A program made the position numbers and the translations under genes. DNA of 64,000 nt. It comes from Phaeobacter gallaeciensis DSM 26640 (lineage in GTDB: Bacteria; Pseudomonadota; Alphaproteobacteria; Rhodobacterales; Rhodobacteraceae). Below the pieces are notes generated by a model that saw only the letters and a list, made by a program, of their open reading frames with translations, ran no database searches and was not told the origin of the DNA. The DNA is taken from the NCBI RefSeq assembly GCF_000511385.1, contig NC_023137.1:3417001-3481000 (forward strand). The letters run 5' to 3'. Shown here one piece after another: positions 45,583-55,260 of the stretch (position 1 is the first letter of the stretch; each line of letters starts with the position of its first letter).

Positions 45583-47106
45583 ATGTCCGTTTTTCTCGCC
45601 CGCAGCAGCGGTGTTGCGATTGTTATGGCGTTTTCCGCCCAGGCTGCCCTGGCTGATGTAACGGCAAAAGACGTCTGGTCAGACTGGAAGTCTTACATGA
45701 CTGCCACGGGCTACACCGTGAGCGGCACTGAGACCATGTCCGGCGATACCCTCACCATCTCGGATATCTCTATGGCCATGCCGGTCATGGAGGAGAACAC
45801 TAACGGCACATTTACCCTGCCTGACATCAAGTTCGTCGAAAACGGCGATGGCACTGTCAACATCATGCTGCCTGCTGAAATGCCGATGATGTTTAAAATT
45901 GATGGTCCCGACGGCCTCGTCAGTGGCACCGTTCTGTATTCCCACGATGGCAGCCCGATGCTTGTCTCTGGTGACGCGAATGAAATGACCTACGATTACG
46001 CCAGCGGCCTGATGAAAATCGCGCTGAAGGATCTGACGGTGCCAGACGCCGACGTTCCGAAAGACGCGATCAAAGTCAGCATGACACTGACGGATGTGGT
46101 CACCAAGACTATCATGTCAAATGCAGATAGCCGCACCTACAACCAGACAATGACCAGTGAAACACTGAATTTTGACGCCTCTGTCGATATCCCTGAAGAC
46201 GACGGCAGCGGTGCCTTCAAGGGAGCGATGCAGGGGGTGAACTTCACCGGCATCACAACTGTCCCTAACGGGTTGGAAAGCACCGACATGGCGGCACTGC
46301 TACGTGGTGGTTTCAGCGCGGAAGGCACATTTGACTTTGCCAGTGGCAACAGCGCAATCAATGGCCAGGATGGCGCGGATACATTTGCGTTGGACAGCAC
46401 CTCTGAAGGCGGGACAATCGCCTTTGACATGGGCCTTGATGGCCTGACCTATGACGTGAAACAGAACCAGACCCAAACCAACATCACCAGTTCTGACCTG
46501 CCATTCCCGCTGGCGCTGTCGATGGCTGAGGCTGGTTTCAAACTGACAATGCCAGTCGCCAAATCCGACGAGGAACAGGACTTTGCCCTCGGCCTCGTCC
46601 TGCGCGACTTTGCCGTGCCGGAAATGCTATGGGGGATGGTGGATCCAACTGGTGCCCTGCCCCACGATCCAGCCACAATCGCACTGGATCTTGCAGGCAA
46701 GGCAAAGCTGGCCTTCGACTTCTTTGACCCCGAAGCCATGGCAGAGGTGGAGAACGGCGAACAGGCGCCGGGTGAGCTGCACGCGCTGACCGTAAATTCG
46801 CTTGAAGTCTCGGTCGCAGGTGCAAAGCTGACCGGTACCGGTGATTTTGCCTTCAACAATGAAGATCTGAGCACCTTCGACGGCATGCCGGCGCCCTCAG
46901 GTGAGGCAAATCTGACGCTCGCAGGTGCCAATACCCTGCTGGACAAGCTGATCGGCATGGGTCTGGTATCGGACAGCGACGCCATGGGCGCGCGCATGAT
47001 GATGGGCATGCTGGCAGTTCCGGGCGATGGCGAGGATACGCTGACCTCCAAGATCGAGGTGACCGAAGACGGTCAGATCAAGGCCAACGGCCAGCGCATC
47101 AAGTAA
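45583..47106 (+). CDS. DUF2125 secreted protein
   Basis: The 507-residue protein has a signal peptide (cleavage near ALADV, about residue 25). A long beta-rich body follows, with repeated acidic strands and NGTFTLPDIKFVENGDGTVNIMLP. It matches the DUF2125 type found in Rhodobacteraceae and rhizobia. The function is unknown; a periplasmic or envelope role is inferred from the signal. The gene stands alone, with a terminator directly after it. Confidence 0.87.
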   Translation: MSVFLARSSGVAIVMAFSAQAALADVTAKDVWSDWKSYMTATGYTVSGTETMSGDTLTISDISMAMPVMEENTNGTFTLPDIKFVENGDGTVNIMLPAEMPMMFKIDGPDGLVSGTVLYSHDGSPMLVSGDANEMTYDYASGLMKIALKDLTVPDADVPKDAIKVSMTLTDVVTKTIMSNADSRTYNQTMTSETLNFDASVDIPEDDGSGAFKGAMQGVNFTGITTVPNGLESTDMAALLRGGFSAEGTFDFASGNSAINGQDGADTFALDSTSEGGTIAFDMGLDGLTYDVKQNQTQTNITSSDLPFPLALSMAEAGFKLTMPVAKSDEEQDFALGLVLRDFAVPEMLWGMVDPTGALPHDPATIALDLAGKAKLAFDFFDPEAMAEVENGEQAPGELHALTVNSLEVSVAGAKLTGTGDFAFNNEDLSTFDGMPAPSGEANLTLAGANTLLDKLIGMGLVSDSDAMGARMMMGMLAVPGDGEDTLTSKIEVTEDGQIKANGQRIK

Positions 47107-47132
47107 TCGCGACACAAGGCTGATCCCAGATT

Positions 47133-47159
47133 GGGGCCGCAATTTGCGGCCCCTTTTTT
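47133..47159 (+). terminator. Intrinsic terminator after the DUF2125 gene
   Basis: GGGGCCGC (47133-47140) pairs with GCGGCCCC (47146-47153), loop AATTT, followed by TTTTTT. It is a textbook Rho-independent terminator 27 bp past the stop. Confidence 0.9.
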
Positions 47160-47228
47160 CGTCTGCGCTCTTGCAGCATCTGGCCACGCTGGCTAGCTCT
47201 AGGTGACGTTCAACCCATGTAGGTGCCT

Positions 47229-48575
47229 ATGACCCAGACCCCCGAAAGCCTAAGCCATGCACTCCTTGATGCCGCCCGCAAGGCCGGAGCTGATGCCGCC
47301 GATGCAATGGTGGCCGAAGGCAGCTCTCTCTCCATCGAGGTGCGTCAAGGCACACTGGAGCATGCAGAACGGTCAGAAGGTGTTGATCTTGGGCTGCGGG
47401 TCTTTGTCGGGCAACGTCAGGCCTGTGTCTCAGCATCAGACATACGGGCCGAAACATTGACCGCTATGGCCGAACGCGCCGTCGCCATGGCCCGCGAAGC
47501 ACCCGAAGATCCCTATGCGGGCCTCGCCGAACCGGACCAACTCGTCCGGGACTGGGATCTGGCGGCACTGGAATTGTTTGATGCAAGCGCCGAACCGGCA
47601 CCCGCTGCCCTGCAAGAGGATGCGCTTGCTGCTGAGGCTGCGGGCCTGGCTGTCAACGGCGTCACGCAGGTGCAATCTGCGGCAGCGGGCTACGGCACCC
47701 ATAAGGTCCATATGGCCGCAACCAACGGATTCTCCGGCGGCTATCAGCGCAGCAGCCGGTCGACCTCCTGCACGGCGATTGCGGGCAGCGGTACAGGAAT
47801 GGAACGCGATTACGATGGCGACTCCCGTACGTTTCAGGCCGACCTGCGCAGCGCTGATGAAATCGGTCGGCAGGCAGGTGAACGGGCCATCGAACGGCTC
47901 GGCGCGCGCAAGCCAGAAACTGGCAGCTACCCGGTCCTGTTTGATGAACGGGTCTCCTCCTCACTGATCGGCCATCTGCTGGCGACTGTGAATGGTGCCA
48001 GTATCGCCCGTGGCTCTTCCTGGCTGAAAGATGCGCTGGGTGAGCAGATCCTGCCTACACAGCTGAGCGTGACGGAAGACCCCTTTCGTCCGCGCATCGC
48101 GGGGTCCCGCCCGTTTGATGGCGAAGGGCTGGCGACGCAACGCCGCGCCATTATCGACAATGGGATCCTGACAGGATGGACGCTGGACCTTGCCTCAGCG
48201 CGCAAACTGAACATGCAAAGCACTGCTAACGCAGCGCGTGGTGTTGGGTCCGTGCCCTCGCCGTCCCAGTGGAATATCGCCCTGACGCAAGGCAATGACA
48301 GCCGCGCTGATCTGATATCCGGCATGGGGACCGGCCTGCTGGTGACCTCCATGATCGGATCAACCATCAACCCCAATACCGGCGACTATTCCCGTGGGGC
48401 CGCAGGTTTTTGGGTGGAAAATGGCGAAATTGCCTATCCGGTCAACGAATGCACCATCGCTGGCAATCTGCGCGACATGCTGCGCAGCATCGTGCCCGCC
48501 AACGACGCCCGCAGCCACCTGTCTCGCGTTGTGCCTTCACTGCTGGTTGAGGGGATGACCCTTGCCGGAAACTGA
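47229..48575 (+). CDS. TldD/PmbA-family metallopeptidase subunit (PmbA-like)
   Basis: The 448-residue protein is of the PmbA/TldE type, which pairs with TldD in a metalloprotease that matures peptides such as microcins and CcdA. Motifs are SIEVRQGTLEHAERSEGVDLGLRVFVG and TGLLVTSMIGSTINPNTGDYSRGAAGFWVENGEIAYPVNE at the C-terminus. No HExxxH motif is visible, consistent with the TldE/PmbA subunit rather than TldD. Its end overlaps the next gene by 14 bp. Confidence 0.9.
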   Translation: MTQTPESLSHALLDAARKAGADAADAMVAEGSSLSIEVRQGTLEHAERSEGVDLGLRVFVGQRQACVSASDIRAETLTAMAERAVAMAREAPEDPYAGLAEPDQLVRDWDLAALELFDASAEPAPAALQEDALAAEAAGLAVNGVTQVQSAAAGYGTHKVHMAATNGFSGGYQRSSRSTSCTAIAGSGTGMERDYDGDSRTFQADLRSADEIGRQAGERAIERLGARKPETGSYPVLFDERVSSSLIGHLLATVNGASIARGSSWLKDALGEQILPTQLSVTEDPFRPRIAGSRPFDGEGLATQRRAIIDNGILTGWTLDLASARKLNMQSTANAARGVGSVPSPSQWNIALTQGNDSRADLISGMGTGLLVTSMIGSTINPNTGDYSRGAAGFWVENGEIAYPVNECTIAGNLRDMLRSIVPANDARSHLSRVVPSLLVEGMTLAGN

Positions 48576-49365
48576 CCTCTCCCTGCTAATTCGCGCGGCC
48601 GAGCAGGCAGGCGACATCGCCTGCCGCTACACAGGCCCAGAAGCGCAGAAATGGGAGAAACCCGGTGGTGCTGGACCGGTGACCGAGGCTGACCTTGCCG
48701 TCAACGAGATGCTATCCGAGATGCTGCAAGAGGCGCGGCCCGACTATGGCTGGTTATCAGAGGAAAGTGAGGATACAGCAACGCGCCTGGACCGTGACAG
48801 GCTGTTCATTATTGACCCGATCGACGGCACCCGCAGCTTTGCCGAAGGGTCGCGCACCTGGGCCCATTCGCTGGCAATTGCCGAAAATCGAGAAATCACC
48901 GCAGCGGTCATCTATCTGCCCCAGCGTGATCTGATGTATTGTGCGGCGCGCGGACAGGGCGCGACCTGCAATGGCGCAGAAATCCGGGTTTCCGCAAAAG
49001 CTGACCTCAACATGGCGAACGTGCTGGCTGCACGGCCTGTGCAGGACCCCAAACACTGGCAGAATGGCCAAGTGCCGGGCTTCAATCGCAGCCACCGCCC
49101 CTCTCTGGCTTACCGCATGGCTCGGGTTGCAGATGCGAGTTTCGACGCGATGCTTACCCTCCGCCCCAGCTGGGAATGGGATATCGCCGCCGGCGATCTG
49201 ATCCTGCGTGAGGCAGGCGGGTGTTGCAGTGACCGTCTGGGGGCAGACTTGCGGTTCAACAACCCGCATCCTACGCTCAACGGTGTTGTCGCCGCGCCGC
49301 CATGCCTGCATGACCAGCTGATCACCGCTCTCGACCCGCAGAGCCCCGGCCTTCGCCCGCTTTGA
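48562..49365 (+). CDS. Inositol-monophosphatase family phosphatase (CysQ-like)
   Basis: The 267-residue phosphatase has the Mg-binding DPIDGTRSF motif with EE in LSEESEDT and C-terminal WEWDIAAGDLILREAGG. It could dephosphorylate 3'-phosphoadenosine 5'-phosphate (CysQ) or inositol phosphates, and the sequence favours the CysQ/IMPase group. It uses an unusual TTG start at 48562 overlapping pmbA by 14 bp, with GAGGGG suitably spaced. It belongs to the pmbA-cysQ-waaA-lpxK operon. Confidence 0.87.
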   Translation: MPETDLSLLIRAAEQAGDIACRYTGPEAQKWEKPGGAGPVTEADLAVNEMLSEMLQEARPDYGWLSEESEDTATRLDRDRLFIIDPIDGTRSFAEGSRTWAHSLAIAENREITAAVIYLPQRDLMYCAARGQGATCNGAEIRVSAKADLNMANVLAARPVQDPKHWQNGQVPGFNRSHRPSLAYRMARVADASFDAMLTLRPSWEWDIAAGDLILREAGGCCSDRLGADLRFNNPHPTLNGVVAAPPCLHDQLITALDPQSPGLRPL

Positions 49366-49395
49366 CATGTGCTCCGCAGCAGGACCCCTTTAGCC

Positions 49396-50592
49396 ATGTC
49401 GAGACTTTCCGCCGCATCCGAACGCAGCCTCCGCTGGCCCGCCCGGCCAGTGGGCGAAGTGCTATGGGTCCATGCCTCCTCGGCTGAGCGATATCTTGCA
49501 CTTGGCGATCTGGGCAACCGGATGAAATCCCTGCGCCCCGATCTGTCGGTGCTGGTGACATGGAGCCGCAGCATCACCAACCGCCCACCGGTTGACGGCT
49601 ACGATCTGGCTGCGGGCCCACCGCCAGATGACATCCCGGCAGAGGTGCGGATGTTTCTGGATCACTGGCGGCCCGACCTGCTGATCTGGTCGGGCGGGGA
49701 TCTCCGCCGTGGCCTTATGCGCCAGATGAGTGAACGCAACCTGGACAGTCTGCTAGTCGATATTGATGCCAGCGAACTGCCCGACCGGACCAGCCGCTGG
49801 TTACCGGATCAACGACGCAGGCTGTTTGAGCGCTTCACCGAAATCATGACTCCCTCGGATGACGCACGGGCGCAGCTGCTGCGCCTCGGCCTCACCGCAG
49901 ACAGGATCCAACGCACAGATCCTTTGCGATTGTCCACCACGCCCCCCGGCTGCAACAGTGATGAACTCACCCATATGCAGACTACGTTGGGCAGCCGCCC
50001 GGTCTGGTTTTCATCGCAGACTGAGCTGGACGATCTGCCCACAATCCTGAACGCACACCGCAGTGTGTTACGCCTGTTGCACCGCCTGTTGCTGGTCGTT
50101 GCCATGCGTGACGAGCAAGATTTGGCTGCAGCGCGCGATGCGATCATCAATAGCGGCCTGCAATTGGCTGATTGGGACAGCGGCGAAGAACCCGATGAAT
50201 ACACACAGGTTTTGCTCAGCTCTGCCGAGGACAGCGGCCTTTGGTACCGGCTATCCCCACTTTGCCTACTCGCAGGCAGCCTGTCCTCGCGCGCGAACGG
50301 GCAGAACCCATTGGATGCGGCGGCACTTGGTTCCGCTGTCCTGCACGGGCCGGGTTTGGGAACCTATGGCCCCCTCTATAAGCGCCTGACTGAGGTTGGC
50401 GCTGCGCAGAAGGTCGACAACGCCGAGGATCTGGCGCAGGGCGTGCTGAGCCTGTCAGCACCAGATCGCGCTGCCGAGATGGCACTGGCCGGCTGGCAGA
50501 TTGTCACCGAAGGCGCCAGCATGACAGACCACCTGATGGATCGCGTCCAGGAGCTTCTGGACAAGCGAGAGGACAGATATGAAAGCCCCTGA
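49396..50592 (+). CDS. waaA: Divergent 3-deoxy-D-manno-octulosonic-acid transferase (WaaA/KdtA-like)
   Basis: The 398-residue GT-B-type glycosyltransferase is expected to add Kdo to lipid A. The assignment rests on the overall pattern ([66 protein letters not shown]) and on lpxK directly downstream. Canonical KdtA motifs are weakly preserved and the N-terminal membrane helix is absent, so the protein is divergent. ATG 49396 is chosen over a GTG at 49369. It overlaps lpxK by 14 bp. Confidence 0.82.
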   Translation: MSRLSAASERSLRWPARPVGEVLWVHASSAERYLALGDLGNRMKSLRPDLSVLVTWSRSITNRPPVDGYDLAAGPPPDDIPAEVRMFLDHWRPDLLIWSGGDLRRGLMRQMSERNLDSLLVDIDASELPDRTSRWLPDQRRRLFERFTEIMTPSDDARAQLLRLGLTADRIQRTDPLRLSTTPPGCNSDELTHMQTTLGSRPVWFSSQTELDDLPTILNAHRSVLRLLHRLLLVVAMRDEQDLAAARDAIINSGLQLADWDSGEEPDEYTQVLLSSAEDSGLWYRLSPLCLLAGSLSSRANGQNPLDAAALGSAVLHGPGLGTYGPLYKRLTEVGAAQKVDNAEDLAQGVLSLSAPDRAAEMALAGWQIVTEGASMTDHLMDRVQELLDKREDRYESP

Positions 50593-51583
50593 TTTCTGGC
50601 ACAAACCAGCCGGACAATTCGATATTCGCAAAACCCTGCTGTCCCCGCTGGGCCATATCTATGCCCGTGCTACCGCAAAACGGCTGGCTAGCGGCACCCC
50701 GCTAACTGTGGGTGTGCCGGTGATTTGCGTCGGCAATATCAATGCTGGCGGCACCGGCAAAACACCGACAGTTATCTGGTTTCTGGAACGCTTGCGTGAC
50801 ATGAGGCACGAACCGCATGTGGTGACGCGCGGCTATGGTGGCACGCTTGAGGGACCAGTGCAGGTAGATCCCGGACGTCATCGCGCCAGCCAGGTTGGCG
50901 ACGAACCGCTGTTGCTGGCCGCCTTTGGCGAGGTGTGGAAGGCAGAGGATCGCGCCGCCGGTGCCGAAGCCGCCGCAGCTGCGGGGGCAACGGTCATTCT
51001 CTTGGACGATGGTTTTCAGAACCCGGCGGTGCACAAGGATCTCTCGGTTGTTGTGGTCGATGCTGATCGTGGGTTCGGCAATGGGCATTGCCTGCCCGCT
51101 GGGCCGCTGCGCGAACCGGTCACAACGGGGCTGGCCCGTGCTGATCTGGTCTTGTCACTGGGGCAATCCGAGGCGCAGGCCCGGTTCCGGGCAGCATGGC
51201 AGAACGCGCTGACGGCTTGCCCACATTACTCAGGTATGCTTGAGCCGCTGAAAACCGGCATGCCTTGGGGTGGAACGCCTGTTTTGGCTTTTGCCGGCAT
51301 CGGCCATCCACAGAAATTTTTCGACACACTGCGAGACCTCGGCGCCGATCTGCGCCGCAGTGAGGCCCTGGACGACCACCAACCGCTCTCCACTGCACTG
51401 ATGACCCGACTGGAAACAGAGGCCAAGCTGATCGGCGCGCAAATGGTCACCACCGAGAAGGACGCCGTCCGCCTGCCGGAGAGTTTCCGCAATAAGGTGA
51501 TCACCCTGCCGGTACGTCTGCAGATCAGCAATGATGAGGCGCTCTTGGCGCGAATTCGCGAGATTGCGCCACCGCCGCCGTAG
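50579..51583 (+). CDS. lpxK: Tetraacyldisaccharide 4'-kinase LpxK
   Basis: The 334-residue lipid A pathway kinase phosphorylates the 4' position of tetraacyldisaccharide-1-P to make lipid IVA. The atypical P-loop is [13 protein letters not shown] (about 51-63), with [27 protein letters not shown] and [10 protein letters not shown]. The N-terminal hydrophobic helix is modest. It is the last gene of the pmbA operon, and a terminator follows. Confidence 0.95.
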   Translation: MKAPDFWHKPAGQFDIRKTLLSPLGHIYARATAKRLASGTPLTVGVPVICVGNINAGGTGKTPTVIWFLERLRDMRHEPHVVTRGYGGTLEGPVQVDPGRHRASQVGDEPLLLAAFGEVWKAEDRAAGAEAAAAAGATVILLDDGFQNPAVHKDLSVVVVDADRGFGNGHCLPAGPLREPVTTGLARADLVLSLGQSEAQARFRAAWQNALTACPHYSGMLEPLKTGMPWGGTPVLAFAGIGHPQKFFDTLRDLGADLRRSEALDDHQPLSTALMTRLETEAKLIGAQMVTTEKDAVRLPESFRNKVITLPVRLQISNDEALLARIREIAPPPP

Positions 51584-51608
51584 CCACATCTGCAGACAAT
51601 ACAACGAA

Positions 51609-51638
51609 AAAACCCGCCACGGAGATCGGGCGGGTTTT
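51609..51638. terminator. Convergent terminator after lpxK
   Basis: AAAACCCGCC (51609-51618) pairs with GGCGGGTTTT (51629-51638), with the loop in between. It is flanked by A and T runs on both strands, so it can end both lpxK and the minus-strand DsbA-like gene. Confidence 0.85.
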
Positions 51639-51667
51639 CTGGGTCTATCCGCTCAGTGCGACGGCGG

Positions 51668-52339
51668 TTAGCCGTCCAGTTCGGCGTCGATCAGTGTCTT
51701 GAACGCATCATACGACTGATTTTCGATCTTCTTGCCGTTCAGAATGAAAGAGGGTGTGGATTCGATCCCATGCTCAGTCGCATTTTCCTGATACCAGCTC
51801 ACTAGGGTCTGTGCCTTGGTACCATCCTGGAGGCAGGCTTCAAGCTGGTCTTCTTCAAGGCCCGCCAGACGTCCGATCTTACGCAATGCATCGACAATCT
51901 CAGTCGCGCCGCCAGCGCGCGCCCAATCGGATTGCCCCTTATAGATCAAATCGCTGATCCCAAAGAATTTTTCAGGCCCACCGCAGCGCGCAATCATTGA
52001 GGCCCACAGACCGTAACGGTCGAAATAGACCTCACGGTAGATGAATTTCACCTTGCCGGTGTCGATATAGTCCTTCTTCAGCTGCTTGTAGGTGCCCTGA
52101 TGAAAATTCGCACAATGCGGGCAGGTGTAAGACGCGTACTCGATCAACGTCACCGGAGCATCTTCGGCACCCTGCACCATTTCAACGATCGTGGAGGTAT
52201 CCACCTCGGCCTCTTGGGCATAGGCAGCCCCGATCTGCGGACTGCTGGGCATAGCCGTACCGCCCTGCAATGTGGCATAGCCATAGACGCCCGCCGCAAC
52301 TGCGACGGAGGCAAAGATGCCGGACATCAAACGGGTCAT
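51668..52339 (-). CDS. DsbA-family periplasmic thiol:disulfide protein
   Basis: The 223-residue protein has an N-terminal membrane/signal segment (residues 5-24). The thioredoxin-like DsbA fold carries CPHC (C73, C76) in IEYASYTCPHCANFH and the cis-Pro loop STPSFILNG. DsbA-like proteins of this class oxidise or isomerise secreted proteins. It overlaps the DUF721 gene by 4 bp, indicating co-transcription. Confidence 0.9.
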   Translation of the reverse strand: MTRLMSGIFASVAVAAGVYGYATLQGGTAMPSSPQIGAAYAQEAEVDTSTIVEMVQGAEDAPVTLIEYASYTCPHCANFHQGTYKQLKKDYIDTGKVKFIYREVYFDRYGLWASMIARCGGPEKFFGISDLIYKGQSDWARAGGATEIVDALRKIGRLAGLEEDQLEACLQDGTKAQTLVSWYQENATEHGIESTPSFILNGKKIENQSYDAFKTLIDAELDG

Positions 52340-52863
52340 TCGTACCCCTTTCTAAGAGTTTTCTGTTTTGTCAGCACATTGCGCCCAAGCCGTTCCAGGG
52401 CTGCGCGCAAATCATCGCTTTCCACCCCAGTCGCGGCCTTGGCAGCTGCCGCCACATCCTGCGGATCAGGCGCCTGAGGTTTACGAACCTTTGGTGCATA
52501 TTTGAAGGAGACCTGCCCATCGGCAAAACCGGTGGGCGCGGTCTGGGTGATGCGAACCTTGGAAATGGCGTTATAGCCATAGACCGCGTTGACCTTACTG
52601 CGCAGCGGTTCCTTTTGCATCTCCAGCATCGGGGCATGGGCACCGGTGGTCAGCAACGTCAATGTCGCGCCAAACCCGCCACGCCCATAGTGGACGTTGA
52701 CTGGCCGCGCGATGGAGGAGATGTCAGGCCCTGCAATTTCTTCCCAATGGGTCAGCAAACGCGACACAGCAAAACCCCGGCTTTCACCGGCCTTGCGAAT
52801 CTGATCATTCAGAAGCTGCGATGTTCGTTTGAACCCGCGAGATTTTGTCCGTTGCACTGCCAT
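52336..52863 (-). CDS. DUF721 (DciA-like) protein
   Basis: The 175-residue protein has the DUF721 start (SRLLTHWEEIAGPDISSIARPVNVHYGR) and a LLTTGAHAPMLEMQKEPLRSKVNAVYGY core. DciA of this family loads the replicative helicase DnaB. Whether this alphaproteobacterial form does so is uncertain. It is divergent from mutY and overlaps the DsbA-like gene. Confidence 0.85.
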   Translation of the reverse strand: MAVQRTKSRGFKRTSQLLNDQIRKAGESRGFAVSRLLTHWEEIAGPDISSIARPVNVHYGRGGFGATLTLLTTGAHAPMLEMQKEPLRSKVNAVYGYNAISKVRITQTAPTGFADGQVSFKYAPKVRKPQAPDPQDVAAAAKAATGVESDDLRAALERLGRNVLTKQKTLRKGYE

Positions 52864-52947
52864 GCCCGTGGTTTTGCTAGACTGCTCGCCCTATTGTAAA
52901 GGGCTGCCATGCGAGAACCAGCGAAACTGGGCCACAAAGGATAAAGA

Positions 52948-54021
52948 ATGCGTGACCTCGACAGCCAGAGCCAACCACAAAGCAGCACATTGCTGGAGTG
53001 GTACGACCAGCACGCCCGCAGCTTGCCCTGGCGGATCAGCCCGGCGGACCGCGCAGCTGGGGTCTGGCCGGATCCCTATCGCATCTGGCTAAGCGAGGTG
53101 ATGCTGCAACAAACAACTGTGGCCGCAGTGAAAGACTACTTTCACCGCTTCACCAGCCGCTGGCCCACCGTAGCAGATCTGGCAGCCGCGCCGGATGCGG
53201 ATGTGATGGGCGAATGGGCCGGGCTTGGATATTACGCGCGGGCGCGCAATCTGCTGAAATGTGCCCGAGTGGTTGCGCAGGACTATGGCGGCACCTTTCC
53301 CAATACCTACGACGGGCTGATCGCCCTGCCCGGCATCGGTCCTTATACGGCGGCGGCTATCTCTGCCATTGCCTTTGACCGACAGGAAACCGTCTTGGAC
53401 GGCAATGTGGAGCGGGTGATGGCCCGGCTCTATGATGTCCATGTCCCCCTGCCGACCTCCAAACCACAGCTTAAGGAGAAAGCAGCCGCTCTCACCCCGG
53501 TAGAGCGGCCCGGCGATCATGCTCAGGCCGTTATGGATCTCGGCGCCACGATCTGCACGCCGCGCAATCCCGCCTGTGGCATTTGCCCATGGCGTACGCC
53601 CTGCGCGGCCCGCGCGGCGGGGACTGCGACAGAACTGCCCAAGAAAACCCCAAAGAAGCCCAAGCCAACCCGGCTCGGCATTGTCTATCTGGCCCGCAGC
53701 GCTGCGGGTGACTGGCTGCTGGAACAGCGCCCGGACAAGGGGCTCCTGGGCGGCATGTTGGGCTGGCCCGGCAGCGACTGGACCGACAGCCCCGACCATC
53801 CCAACCCCGCACCGCCGTTTGAGTCTGACTGGCAGCTGCTCGATGCCGAGGTGCGTCATACCTTCACGCATTTTCATCTTATCCTGCGCGTCATGCTGGC
53901 AGAGCTGCCTGCGGATTTCGCAGCTGAGGACCATCACCGCGTGATCGCACGACATGACTTCAAATCGACGGATCTACCAACGGTCATGCGCAAGGCCTTT
54001 GACCTATGGAAGGGTCGCTGA
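52948..54021 (+). CDS. mutY: A/G-specific adenine DNA glycosylase MutY
   Basis: The 357-residue enzyme removes A opposite 8-oxoG. It has an HhH-GPD fold with LPGIGPYTAAAISAIAFD, catalytic Glu in EVMLQQTTV, an Fe-S cluster with C-X6-C-X2-C-X5-C (about residues 203-219), and a MutT-like C-terminal domain (about 245-357). AAAGGA precedes the ATG. It is a single-gene unit. Confidence 0.96.
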   Translation: MRDLDSQSQPQSSTLLEWYDQHARSLPWRISPADRAAGVWPDPYRIWLSEVMLQQTTVAAVKDYFHRFTSRWPTVADLAAAPDADVMGEWAGLGYYARARNLLKCARVVAQDYGGTFPNTYDGLIALPGIGPYTAAAISAIAFDRQETVLDGNVERVMARLYDVHVPLPTSKPQLKEKAAALTPVERPGDHAQAVMDLGATICTPRNPACGICPWRTPCAARAAGTATELPKKTPKKPKPTRLGIVYLARSAAGDWLLEQRPDKGLLGGMLGWPGSDWTDSPDHPNPAPPFESDWQLLDAEVRHTFTHFHLILRVMLAELPADFAAEDHHRVIARHDFKSTDLPTVMRKAFDLWKGR

Positions 54022-54090
54022 TCCCTTCTCTTTCTCCGGGAGCACAGGCATAGTCGGCACAAATGTCTTCGACATCCCTGGATTTGCGCC

Positions 54091-55260
54091 ATGATGACAA
54101 CTCCCGAAACACTGCGCAGCTGGCAGGCGGCTCTACCGTTCTGGCTGTCTTTTCTGTTGATTCCCTTGGTGGTGTTGGCCGCCGTCTATGGCGGTTGGGC
54201 CATTTTGTTGCCCCCCTTGGCCACCTGGTATCTCTTTGCCGCGCTTGACGGGGTGTTCGGTCTCAACCTGGAGAACGCCGATCCTCTCACGCCCGAGGAC
54301 GACCTTCGCTGGTACTCCGCCCTGACCATGGCTTGGGTCCCTGCGCAGGCCCTGTTGCTGATTGTCATGCTTATCTATGTGCCTCAGGCCGAACATCTGT
54401 CAGGTCTTGAGAAATTCGGCGTGTTCTTTGGCGTCGGTGTCCTGAGTGGCACTGTTGGGATCAACTACAGCCACGAATTGATGCATCAGAAGAGCAAGCT
54501 AGAACGCTGGCTGGCGGATATCCTGCTGGCGATGGTGCTCTACTCACATTTCAGATCCGAACATCTGCTCGTCCACCACCGCCATGTCGGCACGCCCCGC
54601 GACCCGGTGACGGCGCGCTACAACGAAGGGTTCCACCGGTTCTACCCGCGGGTGCTGCGGCAGTGCTGGCAGTCCGCGTTTCGCGCCGAGAGCGCCCAAC
54701 TGGCACGCCGCGATCTGCCCTGGACCGATCGGCGCAATCCGTTCTTTCGCTACTGGACGCTACAAGGGCTTATGCTGTTGGTCGCGTTTTTTCTGGGCGG
54801 GCTCACGGGGCTGTTGCTGTTTCTGGCACAAGCTGGTGTCGCGATCTGGCAGCTGGAGCTGGTGAACTACGTCGAACACTATGGACTGACCCGCAAATAT
54901 CTGGGCAATGGCAAGTTCGAACACGTAATGCCGCGGCATTCCTGGAATGCTGCACATAAGGCCTCGAACTGGTTGCTGATCAATCTGCAACGTCACTCCG
55001 ACCATCACTACAAACCGGACCGACGCTTTCCCCTGCTCCAGAACCACACCAAGGCCGACGCGCCGCAGCTGCCCTATGGCTATCCGGTGATGACCGTCGC
55101 CGCGATGTTTCCACCGCTGTGGCGCCGGATAATGAACCCGCGGGTGCGACGCTGGCGGCAGATGTATTATCCCGAAATCACCGACTGGAGCGCCTACAAC
55201 AAAGCTCTGAAACCGGATCAGCGCCCGGATCCGGTCACCACCGGTCCTGCAACTACTTAA
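54091..55260 (+). CDS. alkB: Alkane 1-monooxygenase (AlkB-type integral-membrane diiron hydroxylase)
   Basis: The 389-residue AlkB has its His boxes in order: NYSHELMH (~residue 128), HHRHVGT (~160) and LQRHSDHHY (~300). NYVEHYGLTRKY, which separates AlkB from fatty-acid desaturases, precedes the last box. Several membrane segments are present. It oxidises the terminal carbon of medium-chain n-alkanes with rubredoxin electrons. No rubredoxin or reductase gene is nearby. It is convergent with the cyclase gene. Confidence 0.93.
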   Translation: MMTTPETLRSWQAALPFWLSFLLIPLVVLAAVYGGWAILLPPLATWYLFAALDGVFGLNLENADPLTPEDDLRWYSALTMAWVPAQALLLIVMLIYVPQAEHLSGLEKFGVFFGVGVLSGTVGINYSHELMHQKSKLERWLADILLAMVLYSHFRSEHLLVHHRHVGTPRDPVTARYNEGFHRFYPRVLRQCWQSAFRAESAQLARRDLPWTDRRNPFFRYWTLQGLMLLVAFFLGGLTGLLLFLAQAGVAIWQLELVNYVEHYGLTRKYLGNGKFEHVMPRHSWNAAHKASNWLLINLQRHSDHHYKPDRRFPLLQNHTKADAPQLPYGYPVMTVAAMFPPLWRRIMNPRVRRWRQMYYPEITDWSAYNKALKPDQRPDPVTTGPATT

